From Shewanella algidipiscicola (lineage in GTDB: Bacteria; Pseudomonadota; Gammaproteobacteria; Enterobacterales; Shewanellaceae): 64,000 bases of DNA. Shown piece after piece: positions 57,978 to 64,000 of the stretch (within the stretch, counting starts at the first letter, position 1; each line of letters starts with the position of its first letter). The notes below the pieces were generated by a model. That model saw only the letters and a program-made list of their open reading frames with translations, searched no databases and was not told where the DNA came from. A program made the position numbers and the translations under genes. The stretch covers positions 62,001 to 126,000 of the forward strand of contig NZ_QPQT01000012.1 of the NCBI RefSeq assembly GCF_003605125.1, given 5' to 3'.

Positions 57978-59333
57978 ATGGCTCAACACTTTGACTATAT
58001 CTGTTTAGGCGCAGGCAGTGGTGGTATCGCCTCGGCAAACCGCGCTGCTATGCGTGGCGCTAAAGTACTGTTGATAGAAGCAAAAGCCCTTGGTGGCACC
58101 TGTGTCAACGTAGGCTGTGTACCTAAAAAAGTCATGTGGTATGGCGCTCAGGTCGCCGAAGCCATGCACTTGTATGCCAAAGATTATGGCTTCGATGTGG
58201 CAGTCAATAAGTTCGATTGGAGCAAACTAGTCGAAAGCCGCGAAGCCTATATCAAACGCATCCACGGCTCATACGACCGCGGCCTTGAAAATAATGGCGT
58301 TACCTTAGTGCGCGGCTATGGCCGCTTCGTCAATAACAACACCATCGAAGTCAATGGCGAGCATTACAGTGCCGACCATATCCTTATCGCAACGGGCGGC
58401 GCACCGACCATCCCAAATATTCCGGGCGCCCAATATGGTATCGACTCTGATGGTTTCTTCGCCCTCAACGAACAACCTAAACGCGTGGCCGTAGTGGGCG
58501 CGGGTTATATTGCCGTAGAAGTGGCGGGCGTGCTGCATGCACTGGGTAGCGAGACCCATCTGTTTGTGCGTAAACACGCACCACTGCGCAACTTCGACCC
58601 TATGCTAAGCGAAGCCTTAATGGAAAGCATGGCCAGTAACGGCCCAAGCCTGCACACCCATAGTGTGCCTCAATCTGTGGTCAAAAATGCCGACAACAGC
58701 CTTACGCTCACCTTAGAAAACGGCGAGCAATATGAGGTCGACACCCTTATTTGGGCTATTGGCCGTAAACCATCGACCGATAAAATAGACCTAGAACACA
58801 CTGACGTCACCCTAAACGATAAGGGCTATGTCGTGGTCGATGCACAGCAAAATACCACAGCGAAAGGCATTTACTGCGTCGGCGATATTATCGAAGGTGG
58901 CGTCGAATTAACGCCTGTGGCGGTTAAAGCGGGACGTTTGTTATCTGAGCGCCTGTTTAATGGCATGACAGAGGCGAAAATGGATTACAGCTTGATCCCA
59001 ACCGTGGTCTTTAGCCATCCCGCTATCGGCACCATGGGGCTCACAGAGCCAGAAGCTATCGCCCAGTTCGGTGAAGCCAATGTCAAAGTATACACCTCAA
59101 GCTTTACCTCTATGTATACCGCCGTCACCGCTCATCGCCAAGCCTGTAAAATGAAGCTTATCTGCGCTGGCGACAATGAAAAAGTGGTAGGTATTCATGG
59201 CATAGGTTATGGCATGGATGAAATACTGCAAGGATTTGGCGTCGCCATGAAGATGGGCGCCACCAAGGCCGATTTCGACGCAGTGGTTGCCATTCACCCC
59301 ACCGGCGCCGAGGAGTTTGTGACCATGCGCTGA
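57978..59333 (+). CDS. gorA: Glutathione-disulfide reductase
   Basis: A 451-residue FAD flavoenzyme that reduces glutathione disulfide with NADPH. The FAD-binding [14 protein letters not shown] (11-24) is followed by the redox-active pair [13 protein letters not shown] (Cys42 and Cys47). The NADPH-binding [17 protein letters not shown] and late FAD motif YCVGDI follow, and the C-terminal interface has [12 protein letters not shown] with the catalytic His. GGAG precedes two adjacent ATGs (57975 and 57978); I chose the second on spacing. A strong terminator follows. Confidence 0.95.
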   Translation: MAQHFDYICLGAGSGGIASANRAAMRGAKVLLIEAKALGGTCVNVGCVPKKVMWYGAQVAEAMHLYAKDYGFDVAVNKFDWSKLVESREAYIKRIHGSYDRGLENNGVTLVRGYGRFVNNNTIEVNGEHYSADHILIATGGAPTIPNIPGAQYGIDSDGFFALNEQPKRVAVVGAGYIAVEVAGVLHALGSETHLFVRKHAPLRNFDPMLSEALMESMASNGPSLHTHSVPQSVVKNADNSLTLTLENGEQYEVDTLIWAIGRKPSTDKIDLEHTDVTLNDKGYVVVDAQQNTTAKGIYCVGDIIEGGVELTPVAVKAGRLLSERLFNGMTEAKMDYSLIPTVVFSHPAIGTMGLTEPEAIAQFGEANVKVYTSSFTSMYTAVTAHRQACKMKLICAGDNEKVVGIHGIGYGMDEILQGFGVAMKMGATKADFDAVVAIHPTGAEEFVTMR

Positions 59334-59787
59334 TAGCCTAAGGCTAAGCATCGATTAATCCATGGCTAGTGGTTGAAAGGTTATGCCCTCGAGGGCATAA
59401 CCTTTTTTATTGCGCCGCGCTCTGGTTAGGATAAGCCGAGCACCGACACCTTCCTACAAGCCGTTAAGCTAACAAGCAAAAAAACCTTGTTGTGACGACA
59501 AAAATAATTAGCTTTGCAGCTTACGACTTTGGCCCTAATGTCGCGTCCTTATTTTTAAGCAGTAACAGCAAACAATCGAATGATAAACAAAGCAATTGCA
59601 GCAAGATTAATCCGATTGGGTGATTTATCGCTATATTTAATCAACGGCAATAATCCTGCTAATGGTTAAATGTGTTACTGTTTGGTTAACATGCCATCAT
59701 TACAATACATTTTATTCTTACCTGCTGATCTAAGTAGGAATTTTTTATACCTTAGGTAGCCTAAGGTCGCTATTAAGGAAACTAGGT
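59334..59787. other. Intergenic region between gorA and rimK
   Basis: After the gorA terminator the sequence is AT-rich and without a credible gene. It carries the rimK promoter region. Confidence 0.5.
59376..59410 (+). terminator. Rho-independent terminator after gorA
   Basis: AAAGGTTATGCCCTC and GAGGGCATAACCTTT are perfectly complementary over 15 bases with the centre CTCGAG, followed by a T tract. Confidence 0.88.
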
Positions 59788-60693
59788 ATGCGCATCGCAA
59801 TTTTGTCTAGAAACGAAAACCTTTATTCAACTCGTCGCCTAAAAGAAGCCGGAGAAGCTCGTGGCCATGAGGTCGATATTATCGACACGCTGCATTGCTA
59901 TATGGATATCACCAGCAGCAACCCGACCGTACGTTACATGGGTAAAGTATTACCTCAATATGATGCGGTGATCCCACGTATTGGCTCGTCGATCACTTTT
60001 TACGGTACTGCCGTGGTGCGTCAATTTGAGATGATGGGCACATTTTGCGTTAACGAATCGGTTGCCATCAGCCGCTCACGCGACAAACTGCGTTCATTGC
60101 AGTTACTCTCGCGTAAAGGCATTGGTCTACCCCGTACTGGATTTGCTAGCAAACCCGATAAAATCAAAGATTTGATTAAAAATGTCGGCGGCGCCCCTCT
60201 GGTAATTAAGCTGCTTGAAGGCACCCAAGGTATTGGTGTGGTATTGGCCGAAACCACTAAGGCTGCCGAAAGTGTAATTGAAGCCTTTATGGGGCTTAAA
60301 GCCAACATTTTAGTACAAGAGTTTATTAAAGAAGCGGGCGGCGCTGATATACGTTGTTTTGTGGTGGGCGATAAAGTCGTTGCCGCCATGAAACGCCAAG
60401 CGGCCGAAGGCGAGTTTCGCTCCAATCTGCATCGCGGCGGTGTAGCGCAACTGGTGAAGTTAAGTAAAGAGGAGCGCGCCACGGCACTCAATGCTGCTAA
60501 GGCCATGGGACTTAATCTGTGTGGTGTGGATATTTTGCAGTCTAATCATGGCCCTGTGGTAATGGAAGTTAACTCATCGCCTGGATTAGAAGGCATCGAA
60601 CAGGCGACCGAGAAAGATGTTGCTGGACTGATTTACGCCTTTATCGAAAAAAATGCCAAACCCAATGCCAACAAAACACGTGGTAAAGGGTAA
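59788..60693 (+). CDS. rimK: Ribosomal protein S6-glutamate ligase RimK
   Basis: A 301-residue ATP-grasp ligase that adds glutamate residues to the C terminus of ribosomal protein S6. The N-terminal [20 protein letters not shown], the ATP-grasp [22 protein letters not shown] and [14 protein letters not shown] loops, and the metal-binding [15 protein letters not shown] near the end are all typical. Length matches E. coli. It overlaps the next gene by one base and leads the rimK-aspartoacylase-rimB unit. Confidence 0.94.
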   Translation: MRIAILSRNENLYSTRRLKEAGEARGHEVDIIDTLHCYMDITSSNPTVRYMGKVLPQYDAVIPRIGSSITFYGTAVVRQFEMMGTFCVNESVAISRSRDKLRSLQLLSRKGIGLPRTGFASKPDKIKDLIKNVGGAPLVIKLLEGTQGIGVVLAETTKAAESVIEAFMGLKANILVQEFIKEAGGADIRCFVVGDKVVAAMKRQAAEGEFRSNLHRGGVAQLVKLSKEERATALNAAKAMGLNLCGVDILQSNHGPVVMEVNSSPGLEGIEQATEKDVAGLIYAFIEKNAKPNANKTRGKG

Positions 60694-61718
60694 TGGATAA
60701 CTCAGCCTTACACATTGCCGGAGTGGATATACTCCCTGGTGAGCAGCGTCAGTTGCAACTGCCCGTCGCTAGCCTGTACACCGACACCCAAGTGTCGATG
60801 CCAGTACATGTGATGCGGGGCAAAAAACCAGGACCTAAGGTATTTATTAGTGCGGCCGTGCATGGTGATGAGCTCAATGGTATTGAGATCATCCGCCGCT
60901 TGCTGCAACTGAATATCAAACTCACTAAAGGCACGCTCATTTTAGTGCCTATGGTCAATGTGTATGGCGTGTTAAACCAGAGCCGCTATATGCCGGACAG
61001 GCGCGACCTTAACCGCAGCTTTCCGGGATCGAAAAAAGGCTCACTGGCGGGGCGAGTGGCTTACACCTTTATCAACAGCATAGTGCGCCACTGTGATTAT
61101 GGTATTGACCTGCACACTGGCGCGATACATCGCTCTAACTTGCCGCAAATTAGAGCAAATTTAGACGATGGCGAAACATTAACCTTGGCGCAAGCCTTTG
61201 GTGTGCCAGTTCTGCTCAATGCCAACGTGCGTGATGGCTCCCTGCGCGAAGCGGCGGTTAATAATGGCGCGCGAGTGTTATTGTATGAGGCTGGCGAAGC
61301 CTTACGCTTTGATGAGTTATCGATTCAAACTGGGGTCAGAGGCATACTCAATGTATTGTCCTCTCTGGGCGTGATGCGTAAACGCCGCTTACGGCAGAAA
61401 ATAGCCCCCTTTGTGGCCAACCGTAGCGACTGGACGCGCGCCGCCGCCAGTGGTTTTGTGTGTGAATTTGCCAAGCTAGGCGCCTATGTTGAAGAGGGCG
61501 AGGTGTTGGCTGAAATCAACAACCCTATGGGCGAATTGATCCAGCAGGTGACCTCTAATCGCGCTGGCATCGTCATAGGTAAGCAAAATATTCCCTTGGT
61601 TTTAGAGGGGGATGCTATGTTTCATATCGCCTATTTTGGCAGTGCTGCCGATGAAGTGGTGGAGCATATCGAGATCATGAATGAGCAGATCACCCCTATC
61701 GCCACGCCCGTCATATAA
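60693..61718 (+). CDS. Succinylglutamate desuccinylase/aspartoacylase family protein
   Basis: A 341-residue zinc hydrolase of the M14 aspartoacylase group. The zinc site HGDELNGIE supplies His and Glu, and the later ligand is in GIDLHTGAIHRSN; RDLNRSFPG carries the conserved substrate arginine region. The C-terminal part is a beta domain (EEGEVLAEINNPMGE). Members of this group are often encoded beside rimK, where the substrate is unproven. The stop of rimK overlaps its start by one base. Confidence 0.88.
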   Translation: MDNSALHIAGVDILPGEQRQLQLPVASLYTDTQVSMPVHVMRGKKPGPKVFISAAVHGDELNGIEIIRRLLQLNIKLTKGTLILVPMVNVYGVLNQSRYMPDRRDLNRSFPGSKKGSLAGRVAYTFINSIVRHCDYGIDLHTGAIHRSNLPQIRANLDDGETLTLAQAFGVPVLLNANVRDGSLREAAVNNGARVLLYEAGEALRFDELSIQTGVRGILNVLSSLGVMRKRRLRQKIAPFVANRSDWTRAAASGFVCEFAKLGAYVEEGEVLAEINNPMGELIQQVTSNRAGIVIGKQNIPLVLEGDAMFHIAYFGSAADEVVEHIEIMNEQITPIATPVI

Positions 61719-61764
61719 ACGCTCATCATAGCGGGTTAACGTTATCTTGTTAGGGATAAAAAAC

Positions 61765-62190
61765 ATGAAAAAAATCATTATCGGAAATTTAGAAATCTGC
61801 CACCTGCCAGACCTAGGTATTAGCGATCTGCAGGTGCGTATCGATACGGGTGCTAAGACATCATCACTACACGTCGACAACCTAAAACGTGTTAAAGTAG
61901 GCGGCCGTCCTTATGTCGAATTCGATCTGCATCCCGATGTATATAATTTGGAGCAGACGGTACACTGTAAGGCGCCAATGCATGACTCTCGCCGGATAAA
62001 ATCCTCTAATGGTGAAGTTGAGCAGCGTTGTGTTATCCAGACGACACTGCAATTGGGTGATCATCAATGGCCTATCGAGCTGACATTAAGTAATCGTCAG
62101 GATATGACCTATCTGATGCTGCTCGGCCGCGAAGGGATGGGCGATCGTGTGTTGGTTGATCCGGCGCAGAGCTTTTTACTTAACTGCTAA
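61765..62190 (+). CDS. rimB: Retropepsin-like ATP-dependent zinc protease RimB
   Basis: A 141-residue protein with the family signature RIDTGAKTSSLHVDN (the retropepsin-like DTG/A-type aspartate) near the N terminus and MTYLMLLGREGMGDRVLVDP at the end. Proteins of this family associated with rimK trim the glutamate tail of S6. The ATG at 61765 has GGGA about nine bases upstream; an earlier start at 61747 is possible. It is 46 bases after the aspartoacylase gene and likely in the same operon. Confidence 0.87.
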   Translation: MKKIIIGNLEICHLPDLGISDLQVRIDTGAKTSSLHVDNLKRVKVGGRPYVEFDLHPDVYNLEQTVHCKAPMHDSRRIKSSNGEVEQRCVIQTTLQLGDHQWPIELTLSNRQDMTYLMLLGREGMGDRVLVDPAQSFLLNC

Positions 62191-62386
62191 CCGAATCAAT
62201 CGTTAATATCGCGATTCAGTAATATATTAGCAGAGTCGCTTTTACCTCATGTCGGTTATCATCGCCGACATGAAATGGCCAGTGCATTGGATAAAGGCAA
62301 TACCATCAATGGACTGCAGCCTGTAGTACGCCATGGCGCATCGCCGCATCTTGGCCTGTCACTAGCTTGATTACAAGGATATTCCC

Positions 62387-63757
62387 ATGGCAATGCCTGA
62401 ACATGAGCCTCTTAGCGAAGAAGAGATAAGAGACGACCTATTATCTCGGGTCATCGACATTGTCAGCCATCCTGAAGAGCAGGAATCGGCCTCACTGGCC
62501 TTTATCAGTGATTATAGTGATGCCGATTTGGCTAATCTACTCGAATCCATCACAGATCAGTACCGTGCGGTCGTGTGTCGCTATATTCCAGCCGATCGCG
62601 GCTGGGGCATCTTGCACCTGCTGCATTATGAAACCGCTCGTCATGTGCTCGATATTCTAACCGAAGCGCAGATGCAAGAGCTGCTCAAGCGCATCACAGA
62701 AATTGACGTACTCACCTTCGCCGAGATCTTACCCAGCGAAGTGGTCGAAGATTATCTCGAGCAGCAAGAATCCCTCACCATAGAGCAGATGCAACAAGCA
62801 CTGAGCTATCAAGATGAGGAGGTAGGACGTTACCTCAATAATGATATTTTACGCTCGCGCCCCACGGCCCCCGTGAGAAGAGTATTAGAGCGCATCGAAA
62901 AATATCCCGAACGTGATTTTGTTGGGGTTTATGCCGTCGATGCCCAAGGCGAATACCAAGGTGCATGTACCATAGAACAGCTTCGCCACGTGGCCCCGAG
63001 TACGCCACTGGCTAATATTATTGTAGAGGTCGACCCTATCAACGACGATCAAGATATTACCAAAGCGGCTCAACATCTTAATCCCGTGACTGGCTTTGCG
63101 TGGCATCCGGTACAAAAAGAGGGCAAGATCATTGGCGCGATAGCTGTGTCCATTTTGATGCAACGCCTCAAAGAGCGTAGCTTAGAAGTGCTAGCCTCTG
63201 AAACGGCGCAAGATGAAGAAGATCTGTTTACTCCGGTTACCGTCGCCGCCAGAATGCGCGCTATCTGGTTAACAACCAACTTGTTAACCGCCTTTTTAGC
63301 CTCTTGGGTCATAGGCTTATTTGGTGATGCGCTGCAACAAGTTGTGGCTCTGGCTATATTAATGCCAGTTGTCGCCAGCATGGGCGGTATTGCTGGTAGC
63401 CAAACCTTGGCAGTGGCGCTACGTGGTATTGCACTTAACCACTTAAAACGCAGCAACTTAAAGCTACTACTCGATAAAGAACTTAAAATAGCCGCCTTCA
63501 ATGGTGTGTTGCTGGGCGCGTTAATTGGGGTGGTGGTGAGCTTTTGGTTTAACTCGGTACCGCTCGGTGGCATTATTTTTGTCGCCATAGTGTTTAACAG
63601 CTTGGCTGCGGCCTCGTCGGGCACAGTGATCCCCTTTGTACTTAAGCAGATGAAGATAGATCCTGCCGTTGCGGGCTCGGTGATTTTAACCACAGTAACT
63701 GATGTGGTCGGGTTCTTTATCTTCTTAGGCTTAGGCAGCTTATTACTGTTACCTTAA
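62387..63757 (+). CDS. mgtE: Magnesium transporter MgtE
   Basis: A 456-residue channel-like transporter. The N-terminal cytoplasmic domain is helical and acidic (MgtE N), followed by two CBS domains (around 145-260) that sense Mg2+, and a C-terminal membrane domain of five helices with the conserved AILMPVVASMGGIAGSQTLAV. The last helix ends in TTVTDVVGFFIFLGLGSLLL with the family's TTxTD sequence. AAGGA precedes the ATG; a second ATG is two codons later. Confidence 0.93.
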   Translation: MAMPEHEPLSEEEIRDDLLSRVIDIVSHPEEQESASLAFISDYSDADLANLLESITDQYRAVVCRYIPADRGWGILHLLHYETARHVLDILTEAQMQELLKRITEIDVLTFAEILPSEVVEDYLEQQESLTIEQMQQALSYQDEEVGRYLNNDILRSRPTAPVRRVLERIEKYPERDFVGVYAVDAQGEYQGACTIEQLRHVAPSTPLANIIVEVDPINDDQDITKAAQHLNPVTGFAWHPVQKEGKIIGAIAVSILMQRLKERSLEVLASETAQDEEDLFTPVTVAARMRAIWLTTNLLTAFLASWVIGLFGDALQQVVALAILMPVVASMGGIAGSQTLAVALRGIALNHLKRSNLKLLLDKELKIAAFNGVLLGALIGVVVSFWFNSVPLGGIIFVAIVFNSLAAASSGTVIPFVLKQMKIDPAVAGSVILTTVTDVVGFFIFLGLGSLLLLP

Positions 63758-63937
63758 CCGTCGAGACTTTGCCGTGGGTGAGGCGTATTGCCCGTGGCAA
63801 AGCATCATCGACCAAGCAGAGCTTAATTAAAAAGATATTAAGTAAAATTGAATCTTAAAATAAAGCTTATTGAATTTATTAGAGCCTAAGTGCTGGTTAT
63901 ACTGCGATAATCACACTAGAACTCGATCACCTTGTAG

Positions 63938-64000
63938 ATGAAATCTTTGTTTAGCCAACTCCTTGACCAGCCTTCACGGCTAATTTTTATACTGTGCGCC
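63938..64000 (+). CDS. Start of an unidentified gene (partial)
   Basis: An ATG at 63938-63940 opens a frame of 21 codons to the window edge (MKSLFSQLLDQPSRLIFILCA), with a hydrophobic segment beginning. There is no clear Shine-Dalgarno. It may be a membrane or exported protein. Too little is visible to assign a function. Confidence 0.4.
   Translation, partial: MKSLFSQLLDQPSRLIFILCA

Overview
The window looks like a chromosomal segment of a Shewanella species. This is an inference from recalled protein families: a POT peptide transporter very close to those known from Shewanella, a lipoprotein of the OmcA/MtrC multiheme cytochrome family, and gammaproteobacterial gene pairs (comF|bioH, tex-greB, ompR-envZ). 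It is mostly ordinary core genome. There is no rRNA, CRISPR array, prophage or intact insertion sequence, only one short IS110-type transposase remnant.

Layout. 1-6.8 kb: end of pckA, a dicarboxylate/amino-acid symporter, an MgtC-like protein, divergent comF and bioH, a Gln-rich unknown and a membrane sulfatase. 6.9-14.5 kb: tex, greB, ompR-envZ and a chemotaxis receptor. 14.6-20.2 kb: a peroxiredoxin, small membrane proteins (one frameshifted), the peptide transporter and a frameshifted amidohydrolase. 20.7-32.3 kb: a selenium/formate island with yedE-yedF, fdhD, the selenocysteine tRNA gene selC, and a long minus-strand operon fdhA-fdhB-fdhC-fdhE-selA-selB. FdhA is read through an in-frame UGA followed by a textbook SECIS hairpin, and the selC tRNA lies wholly inside the antisense of the 3' end of selB. 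33.3-35.1 kb: a Tat-exported transglutaminase-like protein with MerT- and MerP-like proteins. 35.5-43.4 kb: a second chemotaxis receptor, rsmJ, an 11-heme outer-membrane cytochrome, a membrane-bound winged-helix regulator and rlmJ. 43.6-47.6 kb: trmO, modCBA and divergent modE. 47.8-50.5 kb: DUF4440, lytic transglycosylase, DUF3137 and lemA. 50.5-51.4 kb: a gene-free stretch with what look like two tandem paralogous small RNAs. 51.4-59.3 kb: an AbgT transporter, a LysR regulator, prlC, a beta-barrel protein, a basic exported protein and gorA. 59.8-64 kb: rimK, an aspartoacylase-like gene, rimB, mgtE and the start of one more gene.

How the genes fit together. The window carries nearly all needed for a periplasm-facing selenocysteine- and molybdenum-dependent formate dehydrogenase: molybdate uptake and its regulator (modABC, modE), a putative selenium importer (yedE/yedF), Sec-tRNA charging and decoding (selC, selA, selB), maturation factors (fdhD, fdhE) and the three enzyme subunits. 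Only selD, for selenophosphate synthesis, is absent. Formate electrons would enter the quinone pool, and the multiheme cytochrome nearby is of a kind used for extracellular respiration, though nothing in the sequence links the two directly.

The most notable observations are the tandem small-RNA pair at 50.94-51.29 kb (matching upstream boxes, -10 positions, lengths and terminator loops), the selB/selC antisense overlap, a degenerate twelfth heme motif in the cytochrome, the transglutaminase-MerT-MerP cluster, and two single-base homopolymer frameshifts within about 4 kb.
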